This document shows positions 25,566 to 33,466 of a stretch of DNA of 64,000 nt, piece after piece; position 1 is the stretch's first letter; the number at the start of each line of letters is the position of its first letter. A program made the position numbers and the translations under genes. The stretch is from NCBI GenBank assembly GCA_017347465.1, contig AP021858.1:2250472-2314471 (forward strand), given 5' to 3'. Source of the DNA: Candidatus Nitrosymbiomonas proteolyticus. GTDB taxonomy: Bacteria > Armatimonadota > Fimbriimonadia > Fimbriimonadales > Fimbriimonadaceae. The notes beneath the pieces were generated by a model. That model saw only the letters and a program-made list of their open reading frames with translations. It had not been told where the DNA came from and searched no databases.

Positions 25566-26897
25566 ATGTTCGACAACCTGACCCGCCGCATTTCGGGCAT
25601 TTTTTCGAACCTCCGGCGCAAGGGCAGACTGTCCGAAGACGACGTCAAGGAGGTCTTGCGGGAGATTCGCGTCGCGCTTCTCGAAGCTGACGTGAATTTT
25701 CAGGTCGCCAAGGACTTTTGCAAAGTGGTTGCGGAACGGGCGGTCGGCGAGGAAGTCTACGGCAGCCTGTCAGCCGACCAAACGATCGTTCGCATCGTAC
25801 GCGATACCCTTGTCGAGTTCCTTCGCTCGGACGATGCGGGCTTCAAGTGGTCACCGAGCCCGCCGACGGTCGTGGTTCTGTGCGGGCTTCAGGGCTCTGG
25901 CAAGACGACGACCGCCGCCAAGCTCGCCGTGTGGCTCCAGAAGCAGGGCAAAAAGCCGATGCTGGCGGCATGCGACATCCAGCGCCCCGCGGCCGTACAC
26001 CAGCTCGAAGTTCTCGGCGAGTCCATCGGCGTGCCCGTATTTAGCTTGCAGGACGGAACTTCCCCGCCACTGATCGCTCGCCGAGCTCTGGAGCGAGCCA
26101 AGTTCCTGATGCAGGATGTGCTGATCGTCGATACCGCAGGCCGACTGCAGATCGACGCTCCGCTCATGGATGAGTTGCAGGCGATCGTCCGGGAGGTTCG
26201 GCCCTCGGAAACGTTCTTGGTCGTTGACTCCACCACCGGCCAGGAAGCGGTCAACGTAGCCCAAGCCTTTTCCGAGCGAGTGCAACTGACGGGATCGATT
26301 TTCACAAAGCTCGACGGCGACACCCGCGGAGGGGCCGTCGTTTCGGTCAAGGCTGCGACCGGAGTCCCTGTGCGGTTTGTCGGTCTCGGCGAGAAAACCG
26401 ATGCGCTCGAAGCGTTCTCAGCCCAACGGATGGCCGAGCGGATCATCGGCATGGGCGATGTTTTGGGGATCATCGAGCGCGCCGAAGAGGCTATTGACAA
26501 AGGCGAAGCGCTCGCCCTCGAAGCCAAGCTGAAGGGAGGCGGTGCGATCGACTTTAACGATCTGCTCGCCCAGTTCCGCACGATCCGCAAGATGGGGCCC
26601 ATTCAGAACGTGCTGAAGATGATCCCCGGTCTCAGCGCTCAGGTGTCCGAGGAGGACCTCAACAAGGTCGACGAGCGCCAAATCGACCGTATGCAGGCCG
26701 TAATCCTCTCGATGACCCCCATCGAGCGCGCGAATCCGGATATAATCAATGGCTCGCGCAGGAAGCGGATCGCCGCAGGTTCGGGGACTTCGGTTGAAGA
26801 CGTGAACATGCTGCTGCGGCAGCTTACGGAAATGCGGCGCAGCTTGAAGCAGTTCAAGAAGCTCGAAAAGCGGTTCAAGAAGCGCGGAAGGCGGTAG
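25566..26897 (+). CDS. ffh: Signal recognition particle protein Ffh (SRP54)
   Basis: 443 aa. N domain (1-90), G domain with G1 GLQGSGKTTTAAK (107-119), RAAVH-type QRPAAVHQLE, DTAGR, TKLDGDTRGGA and FVGLGEKTDALEAF, then a methionine-rich M domain (RMQAVILSMTPIERANP, RRKRIAAGSGTSVEDVNMLL) that binds 4.5S RNA and signal peptides. It targets nascent membrane proteins to FtsY. It heads the ffh-rpsP-khpA-rimM run. I did not find the 4.5S RNA gene in this window. Confidence 0.97.
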   Translation: MFDNLTRRISGIFSNLRRKGRLSEDDVKEVLREIRVALLEADVNFQVAKDFCKVVAERAVGEEVYGSLSADQTIVRIVRDTLVEFLRSDDAGFKWSPSPPTVVVLCGLQGSGKTTTAAKLAVWLQKQGKKPMLAACDIQRPAAVHQLEVLGESIGVPVFSLQDGTSPPLIARRALERAKFLMQDVLIVDTAGRLQIDAPLMDELQAIVREVRPSETFLVVDSTTGQEAVNVAQAFSERVQLTGSIFTKLDGDTRGGAVVSVKAATGVPVRFVGLGEKTDALEAFSAQRMAERIIGMGDVLGIIERAEEAIDKGEALALEAKLKGGGAIDFNDLLAQFRTIRKMGPIQNVLKMIPGLSAQVSEEDLNKVDERQIDRMQAVILSMTPIERANPDIINGSRRKRIAAGSGTSVEDVNMLLRQLTEMRRSLKQFKKLEKRFKKRGRR

Positions 26898-26938
26898 CGA
26901 GATAGGCAATCAAGCCAAATGGGAGAACGGAACACGAA

Positions 26939-27505
26939 GTGGTAAGGATTAGGTTACGAAGAACAGGCTCGAAGGGCAACCCCTTTTATCGGGTCGTCGT
27001 TGCAAATTCGACCGACGGAAGAAACGGTCGATTCATCGAAGTGCTCGGCACATACAACCCGATCGTCAAGCCGACCCAAGTTCAGATCGATGGTGAGAAG
27101 GCCCTGAACTGGCTCCTGAAGGGCGCTCAGCCGACCGAGACCACGGCGATCTTGCTCAATAGGGTGGGCGTGCTCGATAAGTTTTTCGAGCAGCGTCCCA
27201 ACGCTCGAAGGGATTACTCTTTCCTCGACAAGCGAACATCGGCCATGTCCGTCAAGTCGGTCATCGAGGCTCCTCAAACTGCCGCCGCTCCCAAACCTGC
27301 CGAGGCTCCAGAGCCGAGCAAGCCAGAACCCGTGGCGGTAGCAGAAGAAGCTCCCGCTGAGGAAATTCCCGTGGAGGCCGTCCCTGAGGCGCCCGCCCCC
27401 GAAGTACCCGCCGATGAGGCCCCAACCGCCGAAGCGAACGAAGACGCAAGCGCAGAAGCGAGCGCCGACGCTACCGAGCCTGAAGCCGAAGAGCCGAAAG
27501 AATGA
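26939..27505 (+). CDS. rpsP: Ribosomal protein bS16 with long acidic tail
   Basis: 188 aa from a GTG. The first ~85 residues are a standard bS16 (VRIRLRRTGSKGNPFYRVVV, then LGTYNPIVKP and LNWLLKGAQPTETT). The rest is an Ala/Pro/Glu-rich low-complexity extension (repeats of EAPAEEIPVEA type), about doubling the normal 80-90 aa length. Many relatives have short tails; one this long probably extends from the 30S surface. The gene ends in an ATGA overlap with khpA. Confidence 0.96.
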   Translation: MVRIRLRRTGSKGNPFYRVVVANSTDGRNGRFIEVLGTYNPIVKPTQVQIDGEKALNWLLKGAQPTETTAILLNRVGVLDKFFEQRPNARRDYSFLDKRTSAMSVKSVIEAPQTAAAPKPAEAPEPSKPEPVAVAEEAPAEEIPVEAVPEAPAPEVPADEAPTAEANEDASAEASADATEPEAEEPKE

Positions 27506-27741
27506 GTTACTCCACATTGGTCGAGACCTTGGTCAAGGGCGTCGTCGAGGACCCCTCCGCCGTCGAAATCGAAGAGACCGTCGAAGGCAACACGAGGACG
27601 TTTTTCGTTCGCGTGGCCGACAACGACATCGGCAAGGTGATCGGGAAGAGCGGCCGTGTCGTTTCCGCCATCCGGAGCGTCGTCAGCGCGGTGGCAAGCC
27701 GAGACCGTGAAAGAGCGTTCGTCAAAATCCTCCCCGAGTAG
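27502..27741 (+). CDS. khpA: KH-domain RNA-binding protein KhpA
   Basis: 79 aa, the usual KhpA length. It has a single type-II KH domain with the GxxG loop in NDIGKVIGKSGRVVSAIRSV, flanked by FFVRVAD and RERAFVKILPE. It binds RNA, often with KhpB, and affects cell division and translation in other bacteria. Position between rpsP and rimM is the classical one. The start overlaps the rpsP stop. Confidence 0.93.
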   Translation: MSYSTLVETLVKGVVEDPSAVEIEETVEGNTRTFFVRVADNDIGKVIGKSGRVVSAIRSVVSAVASRDRERAFVKILPE

Positions 27742-28249
27742 CGCTTCTTCCCTGAAGACTTCCCCATCCGATCGGGTGTTGATCGGCCGGATCGTAGGTT
27801 CGTTCGGGATCAAGGGTGAGGTGAAAATCCAGCCCCTCACGGACTTCGAAGAGAGGTTCGACCTCGGGCTGACCGTGTTCGTCCGTTCGTCCCCTCGGAA
27901 GATCGAGTCGTCCCGCTTTCATAAGGGCCAGTGGCTCTTGGGCTTGGAAGGCTGTACGTCGCGAAGCGCGGCAGAAGAGTTGCAGTGGGAGGACGTGTAC
28001 GCGCCCTCTGAGGGACGGCCTGAATTGCCCCAGGACACCTTCCTGACAGAGGACCTGATCGGCATGGAAGTCTTTGAAGAGGATGGGACGTCCTTGGGGG
28101 TCGTCGAGGACGTACTTCCCTACCCCGCTCACGATCTATTTCAGGTCGGCGCGATATTGATTCCGGTGGTCAAGGAGTTCGTTCGGGCCGTCGACCCCGC
28201 CGCAAGAAGGATCACCGTACGGCTGATCGAGGGCATGAAAGGCGAGTAG
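27707..28249 (+). CDS. rimM: Ribosome maturation factor RimM
   Basis: 180 aa from the GTG at 27707; a GTG at 27776 would give 157 aa and also keeps the domain. The N-terminal RimM domain begins VLIGRIVGSFGIKGEVKIQPLTDF, and the PRC-barrel part is DLIGMEVFEEDGTSLGVVEDVLPYPAHDLF...PVVKEFV. It assists 30S head assembly around uS19. The start is uncertain, since both choices lack a good ribosome-binding site and the first overlaps khpA by 35 bases. trmD and rplS, which commonly follow rimM, are missing here. Confidence 0.92.
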   Translation: MKERSSKSSPSSASSLKTSPSDRVLIGRIVGSFGIKGEVKIQPLTDFEERFDLGLTVFVRSSPRKIESSRFHKGQWLLGLEGCTSRSAAEELQWEDVYAPSEGRPELPQDTFLTEDLIGMEVFEEDGTSLGVVEDVLPYPAHDLFQVGAILIPVVKEFVRAVDPAARRITVRLIEGMKGE

Positions 28250-28269
28250 AGCCGAGTTCGGGAAGTCGG

Positions 28270-28275
28270 TACACT
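28270..28275 (+). promoter_or_regulatory. Candidate -10 box for leaderless obg mRNA
   Basis: TACACT lies seven bases before the obg ATG, the same hexamer and nearly the same distance as at ffh. Predicted transcription start would coincide with the start codon. Confidence 0.35.
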
Positions 28276-28282
28276 GAACGCA

Positions 28283-29548
28283 ATGTTTCTTGATGAGACC
28301 GAGGTCGAATTCCAATCGGGCAAAGGGGGTTCCGGAGCGGTCAGTTTTCATCGTGAGAAGCACGTTCCGCGAGGGGGCCCGAACGGGGCCGATGGGGGTC
28401 GTGGGGGCGACATCGTACTGCAAGCCGATCGATCCAAACGTACCCTTTATGACTTCCGACTGAAGCGCTCCTATCGGGCCGACGACGGAGCGCATGGCCG
28501 AGGCAACAAGCGGGGATCCGACGGCAAGCCCGTCCTCCTCAAAGTGCCGGTGGGTACGGTCATTCGAAACCTGAAGACGGACGAAGTGATCAGCGATCTC
28601 AATCGGCACGGCGCTCGCTGCGTGGTCTGCAAAGGGGGCCGTGGCGGTTTCGGCAACCTCCACTACACGAGCAGCGTCCGGCAGGCTCCCAATTTCGCTG
28701 AAAAGGGCGAGCCAGGCGAGCAGGTCGTCGCCCGTCTCGAACTCAAACTGCTCGCCGATGTGGGCATCGTGGGGTTGCCCAACGCCGGCAAGAGCACGTT
28801 CATCAGCGCCATAAGCGCAGCGAGGCCCAAGATCGCCGCGTACCCCTTCACGACTCTCGTGCCGAACCTCGGGGTGGTGTCGGTGGACGGCGATTCATTC
28901 GTCGTCGCCGATCTTCCTGGTCTCGTCGAGGGCGCAAGCCAGGGGGTGGGGCTCGGGCACAGGTTCCTCAAGCACGCCGAGCGCACGGCGGCGCTGGTCC
29001 ACATGGTCGAATGTCTTCCGCTCGACGCATCGGACCCCTTGGCCAACTACGACCTTGTGGAGGCGGAGCTGCGAAACTACTCGCCCGAGCTGGCTGGAAA
29101 GCCGAGGCTCGTGTTCCTTTCAAAGGCCGATCTGATGCCCGCTGAGGAGGTTCGGGCGCTTGCCAAGAAGCTAGAAAAGCGGTCCGGTTTGCCGGTTCTG
29201 GTTTTGAGCGCCGCGACCGGCGAGGGCGTTTCGGAGGCGATTTACGCGATGTACGGCGCAGTCCGAGCCATGCCCGCGCAGGACGACGCCGAGGTGATCA
29301 CGCTCTCGCCTGAACGCAACGACGAGGCATGGAGCGCCGAAGAGGTCGAAGGGGGGTTCCGCATCCATGGAAAGCGCATCGAAAGGGCGATCGCCATGAC
29401 CGACCTCGACAACCGCGAGGCGGTGTTTCGGCTTCAACGCAGACTCGAAAGATGGGGCGTTTTCGACCGGCTGCGCGAATTGGGGGCCGCCGAGGGCGAC
29501 ACGGTTTTTGTGGGCGAAGAAGAGTTCGCATTTACGGAGGAGAGTTGA
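28283..29548 (+). CDS. obg: GTPase Obg/CgtA
   Basis: 421 aa. Glycine-rich OBG fold (PRGGPNGADGGRGGDIVL, GKPVLLKVPVGTVI), then the G domain with GLPNAGKSTFISAIS, DLPGLVEGASQGVGLGHRFL, G4 as SKAD (FLSKADL instead of NKxD) and SAATGEGV, then a C-terminal OCT domain (FRIHGKRIERAIAMTDLDNREAV). It acts in late 50S assembly and stress signalling. It is followed by nadD with TTGA overlap, and rsfS after that, a common bacterial order. Confidence 0.96.
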   Translation: MFLDETEVEFQSGKGGSGAVSFHREKHVPRGGPNGADGGRGGDIVLQADRSKRTLYDFRLKRSYRADDGAHGRGNKRGSDGKPVLLKVPVGTVIRNLKTDEVISDLNRHGARCVVCKGGRGGFGNLHYTSSVRQAPNFAEKGEPGEQVVARLELKLLADVGIVGLPNAGKSTFISAISAARPKIAAYPFTTLVPNLGVVSVDGDSFVVADLPGLVEGASQGVGLGHRFLKHAERTAALVHMVECLPLDASDPLANYDLVEAELRNYSPELAGKPRLVFLSKADLMPAEEVRALAKKLEKRSGLPVLVLSAATGEGVSEAIYAMYGAVRAMPAQDDAEVITLSPERNDEAWSAEEVEGGFRIHGKRIERAIAMTDLDNREAVFRLQRRLERWGVFDRLRELGAAEGDTVFVGEEEFAFTEES

Positions 29549-30135
29549 AGGTAGCGATTCTGGGGGGCACATTCGACCCGCCCCACATCGGCCACCTCGA
29601 ACTTGCGAGAGCAGCCCGCAAGCAACTCGAACTCGACGAGGTGATGTTGATGCCGGCGCGAAAGAACCCGCTGAGATCCAAGATCGCTCAGTCGTCCCCC
29701 ACGCATCGATTCGAAATGGCCAAACGGCTCGCGCGGGGCCACGAGTGGCTCTCGGTGAGCGATCTAGAGATTCGACGTCCGGGCCCAAGCTATGCGGTGG
29801 ACACGCTCGAACAACTTCACCAAGTGCGGCCCGCCGAATACTGGTGGCTCCTCGGCGCGGATGCGATCCGAGAGTTCGGATCGTGGAAGAAGCCAGACCG
29901 CATCGTAAGGCTTTGCCGCCTTGCCGTGGCGCTACGAAGGCCGCTCGCATGGGAAGATGTGCTCGCGAAGGTGCCGGAGGAGTATCACCCCTATCTCGAC
30001 CGAGTCGAAATGGACCCCGTGCCAGTATCCTCGACAGAGATTCGCGACCGACTGGAAACCGGAAGGGCCGTGAGGCAATGGTTGGACCCGAATGTGCTTG
30101 CATATATCGAACAAAACCATCTATACAGAGGATGA
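29545..30135 (+). CDS. nadD: Nicotinate-nucleotide adenylyltransferase NadD
   Basis: 196 aa from the TTG at 29545, which overlaps the obg stop and has GGAGGAG just upstream; longer in-frame starts lie inside obg. The nucleotidyltransferase signature GGTFDPPHIGHLELAR starts at residue 7, and the C-terminal SSTEIRDRLETG (ISSTxIR) motif is intact. It makes deamido-NAD from NaMN and ATP. It is followed without gap by rsfS. Confidence 0.95.
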   Translation: MKVAILGGTFDPPHIGHLELARAARKQLELDEVMLMPARKNPLRSKIAQSSPTHRFEMAKRLARGHEWLSVSDLEIRRPGPSYAVDTLEQLHQVRPAEYWWLLGADAIREFGSWKKPDRIVRLCRLAVALRRPLAWEDVLAKVPEEYHPYLDRVEMDPVPVSSTEIRDRLETGRAVRQWLDPNVLAYIEQNHLYRG

Positions 30136-30480
30136 ATGACGTCTGAAAAGAAGAGAGACATTGCCCTGAAGGCGATGGAGGACACCAAGGTGGAACGGGC
30201 CGAGGTGTTGGATGTTCAGTCCAAGACCCCGGTGGCGGACTACTTCATCGTTGGCACGGGCACGAGCGATCGGCACGTTCGCTCGATCGCGGACGCCGTG
30301 GAAGAGGCCTTCAAGTCGCAGGGCGTGGCGCCTTTGGGGCGCGAAGGGGAGCGAACGGGCTGGGTGTTGCTCGACTACGGCGACGTAATCGTCCATGTGA
30401 TGCGAGAAGAGCAGCGCCAATTCTACGATCTGGAGTCGTTGTGGAAGACGAGAGAGGCAGACCCGAACCTACTGGCCTGA
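30136..30480 (+). CDS. rsfS: Ribosome silencing factor RsfS (YbeB/Iojap)
   Basis: 114 aa, standard length. VQSKTPVADYFIVGTGTSDRHVRSIADAV and DYGDVIVHVMREEQRQFYDLESLW match the family. It binds uL14 and blocks subunit joining in stationary phase. Its ATG follows the nadD stop directly. Confidence 0.95.
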   Translation: MTSEKKRDIALKAMEDTKVERAEVLDVQSKTPVADYFIVGTGTSDRHVRSIADAVEEAFKSQGVAPLGREGERTGWVLLDYGDVIVHVMREEQRQFYDLESLWKTREADPNLLA

Positions 30481-31424
30481 GCGAAACAGAGCTTGCCGCA
30501 TGGCAAGAGCTTGCGCTCGTGGCAAGGCGGCTCGACGGCGAGCAAGACGCCGAGATTGCGTCCGCTTTGCAGGGCGCGCTGGCATCGAAGGTTGAGAAGC
30601 TGCAGAAGTCGGTCGGCTTCACCCAGATTCCAGCTTCGCTTTCACTACTTCCCCACCTTCGCAAGCACTTCCCCGACCTTCCCGTTTACGACGACGCGCC
30701 GCCCGCAACTGAAGAAGCGAATGCCGAGGAGATCACGGAGCCTCAAGAACTCACTCCCGAACAGCGATCGCAGATCGACAACATGCTCCGCCAGGCGAAC
30801 GTTGCCCAACTCCGGGGGAACTATAACGAATCCGAGGAGATCCTTCAGGCAGCCCTAGCCCTCGCGCCGGGTTGTGCGGACGTGTTGGAGGCGGTCGGCG
30901 ATCACTATGCCGCCCGTGGCAACCTGCGCAAGGCGCGGGAGGTGTATCAGCGAGCGAAGAAGCTCGACCCCGAAAATATCTCGATCGAAAAGAAGTACGC
31001 CAACGCGGTTTTCCAGGTGGGAAACGCCGCAATCATGGCCGACACCCTTCGCATCGGCGGGAGCGCCTTCGAGCAGCAAGCCTCCGCGCGGGCCGCCGTC
31101 TACTATTCCCTGTTCATCCCCGGTTCAGGGCAGATCACTCTGGGCGAAGTCGGCAAGGGGATCGTTCTCCTGTTGGGTTGGTTGGGCAGTTGGATCGGCG
31201 TGTTCGTCGTAGGGTTCGATAACATTCTTCGCGCGCTCGGCCTGCTCCGCGACGAAGCCTCTCAGCCTGTGAACATGCTCGCGTTCTTGTTCTTGGCTTC
31301 GGCCGCGCTCTTTCATCTGTCCGCGGTGTTCGACGTTTCGGCGCGGGCAAAGGCCGTACCAAAAGCCAAACGCCGCGAGTCGATCGAGCATCCCAAGCCC
31401 CCGGTCGATCTCCCTTACGACTAG
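30441..31424 (+). CDS. TPR-repeat membrane protein
   Basis: 327 aa from a GTG, overlapping rsfS by 40 bases; no later good start is evident before the conserved-looking part. Central tetratricopeptide-like helices run NVAQLRGNYNESEEILQAALALAPG and LRKAREVYQRAKKLDPEN (about residues 117-178). The C-terminal third has hydrophobic segments (YYSLFIPGSGQITLGEVGKG, then VLLLGWLGSWIGVFVVGF and MLAFLFLASAALFHLS). The FIPGSGQ motif recalls small membrane proteins annotated as TM2/DUF5683-like. Function unknown. Confidence 0.75.
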   Translation: MEDERGRPEPTGLSETELAAWQELALVARRLDGEQDAEIASALQGALASKVEKLQKSVGFTQIPASLSLLPHLRKHFPDLPVYDDAPPATEEANAEEITEPQELTPEQRSQIDNMLRQANVAQLRGNYNESEEILQAALALAPGCADVLEAVGDHYAARGNLRKAREVYQRAKKLDPENISIEKKYANAVFQVGNAAIMADTLRIGGSAFEQQASARAAVYYSLFIPGSGQITLGEVGKGIVLLLGWLGSWIGVFVVGFDNILRALGLLRDEASQPVNMLAFLFLASAALFHLSAVFDVSARAKAVPKAKRRESIEHPKPPVDLPYD

Positions 31425-31467
31425 ACACGGCGACCCCTTCTGGGCCTGCGCCGCTGGGTTCGTTCTC

Positions 31468-32100
31468 TTACTTGCCCAGCGCTTCGCGGGTTCGCTTGAG
31501 TTCTTCGACCAATTCGTGCTGGCTGGTCGTCGCCGTGAGGTCGCTCCGAGTCCGCTCGACGACCGCCCGAAGCGCGTCGGTTGTGCGTCTGAGTCCGCCC
31601 GTCATGGCGTCGGAGTAGTCGAACGTGATCAACTCCTCATAGACCGCTTCCATCGCGTCGAGGATTCGGGAGGCTTCAACTAGGTCGCCCGCCCTCATCC
31701 GATCGAGCGCGAACCTCCTGCACTCGCTCGCGGCCTCCCCCATCCCATTGAGGAAGCTCATCGGCATGACGCCGAGTTCCGAAGGGGTCGGGAAGCCCGA
31801 ACCCCGCGCGATCGAGAGAACGGAAGCGGCCTCGACGACCTCCTTTTCGCCGTCATGCAGAAACCCCGCGTAATAGATGTTCGGGAACGGCGCGAGCGAT
31901 TCTTGGGCGCTACAGATCGCTCCCTTAGCCTCAGCGAGCAGTTCCTCCGCCTTCTCGTACTGGCGTCGGTGGACGTGTCGAATGCTGCGCGCGCTGAATT
32001 GGATGGCAGCGCGGCTGGCCTTGAGGCCGATCTCACGAGCTTCGTGCATCGCCTGGGCTTGATCGCGCAACTCCTCGGCGGTCTTTTCCCACGTGCTCAT
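31468..32100 (-). CDS. Translin-family protein
   Basis: 210 aa, nearly all helical. The C-terminal motif LITFDYSDAMTGGLRRTTDA matches the translin/TRAX signature (Y-x-D-A-x-x-G-G-L-R-R-K), and the N-terminus EIGLKASRAAIQFSARSIRHVHR fits the nucleic-acid-facing basic helix. Translins bind single-stranded RNA or DNA; bacterial and archaeal members are uncharacterised. Its ATG overlaps the radC stop (ATGA), so the two are co-translated and may share a substrate type. Confidence 0.8.
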   Translation of the reverse strand: MSTWEKTAEELRDQAQAMHEAREIGLKASRAAIQFSARSIRHVHRRQYEKAEELLAEAKGAICSAQESLAPFPNIYYAGFLHDGEKEVVEAASVLSIARGSGFPTPSELGVMPMSFLNGMGEAASECRRFALDRMRAGDLVEASRILDAMEAVYEELITFDYSDAMTGGLRRTTDALRAVVERTRSDLTATTSQHELVEELKRTREALGK

Positions 32101-32798
32101 CCCATGAGCCCCCGTTCTCGAAGGCTGATGTGGGTGTCGTACCCGATAATGATGTGGTCGTTGACGGGGATGTCGAGCATCTCACCGACTTGCACGAGCC
32201 GCTCGGTGATCTCGATGTCTTCTGGGCTGGGGTCCGGGTTGCCGCTGGGGTGGTTGTGCGCGACGATGATGCTCGCCGCACCCGCCCGAATCGCCTCGCG
32301 GAAGACCTCTCGCGGGCCCACAACGGACATGGTAAGCGTCCCAATATGGACGACCGAGTGATGCATCACTTGGCCCTTCGCGTCGAGTAGCACGACGACG
32401 AACTGCTCTTTCTTTTCGAGCCTCAGCTTCGATCGCAGGAACTCAGCGGCGTCGGCGGGTCCGGTGATGACGGGGTCGCCGCTGCGAGTCGCCCGCTCCA
32501 TTCTCCGCCCGATCTCGATCCAGGCAAGGGCCCGAACCGCTTCGTACGATTCGACGCCAAACTGCGCGAGCTCGTGTTCCGAAAGATCGGCGACCCGGTG
32601 AAACTGGCTCGTCAAGGTCGCCCTGCGACGAACGGCTTCATACGCCTCCGCTTGGTCTTCCTCCGACTCGGAAGAGGCTACTCCCAGCGCGACCAAATCG
32701 ACGAATCCCAAGGCGCCCGGCGTGAGATGCCTGAACCTCACGTAGGGCGTGTCTTCTGCGGTATGCATCGTCGCCAGGTTCGACGTGAATCGCCTCAT
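32097..32798 (-). CDS. radC: RadC/YeeS-family JAMM-domain protein
   Basis: 233 aa from the ATG at 32798 (AGGAG directly upstream); a second ATG at 32768 is possible. The JAMM zinc motif is intact: E in EKKEQFVVVLLDAKGQV, then IVAHNHPSGNPDPSPEDI (H-x-H-x7-S-x2-D). The N-terminal helix-hairpin-helix part is short or degenerate. Despite the name, no DNA-repair role has been proven for this family. It sits between DinB-family and translin genes on the same strand. Confidence 0.9.
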   Translation of the reverse strand: MRRFTSNLATMHTAEDTPYVRFRHLTPGALGFVDLVALGVASSESEEDQAEAYEAVRRRATLTSQFHRVADLSEHELAQFGVESYEAVRALAWIEIGRRMERATRSGDPVITGPADAAEFLRSKLRLEKKEQFVVVLLDAKGQVMHHSVVHIGTLTMSVVGPREVFREAIRAGAASIIVAHNHPSGNPDPSPEDIEITERLVQVGEMLDIPVNDHIIIGYDTHISLRERGLMG

Positions 32799-32809
32799 CT
32801 CCTGCCCGA

Positions 32810-33352
32810 CTAAGCTTTCGGTCCCGGCACCCTTCGCTCGACCTGCGCGATGTGCCGTTCGTTGTGCGACACCAGCAACTGAAAGCAGTCGGCGAGGTTC
32901 ATTCGAAAGATGCCGACCAGCGGGTTCGTCAGCTTGGTCCGCACGAGGTCCTTCCCCTTCGCGTCCTGAGCGAGCTTGAGAAGGGCGTCGGCGTCGGACA
33001 TCCACGTATCGAGCGCAGCCCGGCCGGGACGCTCCGTTCGAGGCCAGAGCTTTTTGGGCGAAGGCGCTTTGCCCGTCGGCCCTGATGCCTTCTGAAGCAC
33101 CTTCCCAAACCAACTGAAGGCGACTTCGACTCCTTGTCTCTCCGGGGCCGCCTCGACGGCTCTTCGCATCGGCTCGAAGTAGAATCCGTTCGCAAGGTTC
33201 ATGTGATCGACGATTTGGGATGCGCTCCACCCTCGCTTTCCCCGCGACGCATCCCACTCCTCATCCGAAAAGGCTGCGGCGGCCTTCACCAGCCTTGCCT
33301 TCTGTTGCTCGAGTCGGGAGATCACTCCGTCCAAGAAATCGTCCGCCCTCAC
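32810..33352 (-). CDS. DinB-family protein
   Basis: 180 aa from the GTG at 33352, chosen because VRADDFLDGVISRLEQQKARL starts the four-helix bundle. Metal-ligand positions are visible: His in ASQIVDHMNLANG and the closing NERHIAQVERRV. DinB-like proteins include thiol-dependent S-transferases and metal-binding stress proteins. Upstream, TACAAT lies six bases before the start codon. radC follows 11 bases later. Confidence 0.82.
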   Translation of the reverse strand: MRADDFLDGVISRLEQQKARLVKAAAAFSDEEWDASRGKRGWSASQIVDHMNLANGFYFEPMRRAVEAAPERQGVEVAFSWFGKVLQKASGPTGKAPSPKKLWPRTERPGRAALDTWMSDADALLKLAQDAKGKDLVRTKLTNPLVGIFRMNLADCFQLLVSHNERHIAQVERRVPGPKA

Positions 33353-33358
33353 GCTTCG

Positions 33359-33364
33359 ATTGTA
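33359..33364 (-). promoter_or_regulatory. Candidate -10 box (TACAAT) close to the DinB start
   Basis: On the minus strand TACAAT ends six bases before the GTG at 33352. If used, the message would be leaderless. No convincing -35 hexamer is present. Confidence 0.3.
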
Positions 33365-33466
33365 CTGCGCCGGAGGCCGATCGTACGGCGCTTCAAACAG
33401 CCAGGCCCGCATCGTCCATAATCGAACCTGCGACCTGTTGGGGCTTCGCTGCGGGAAGGCGATTCG

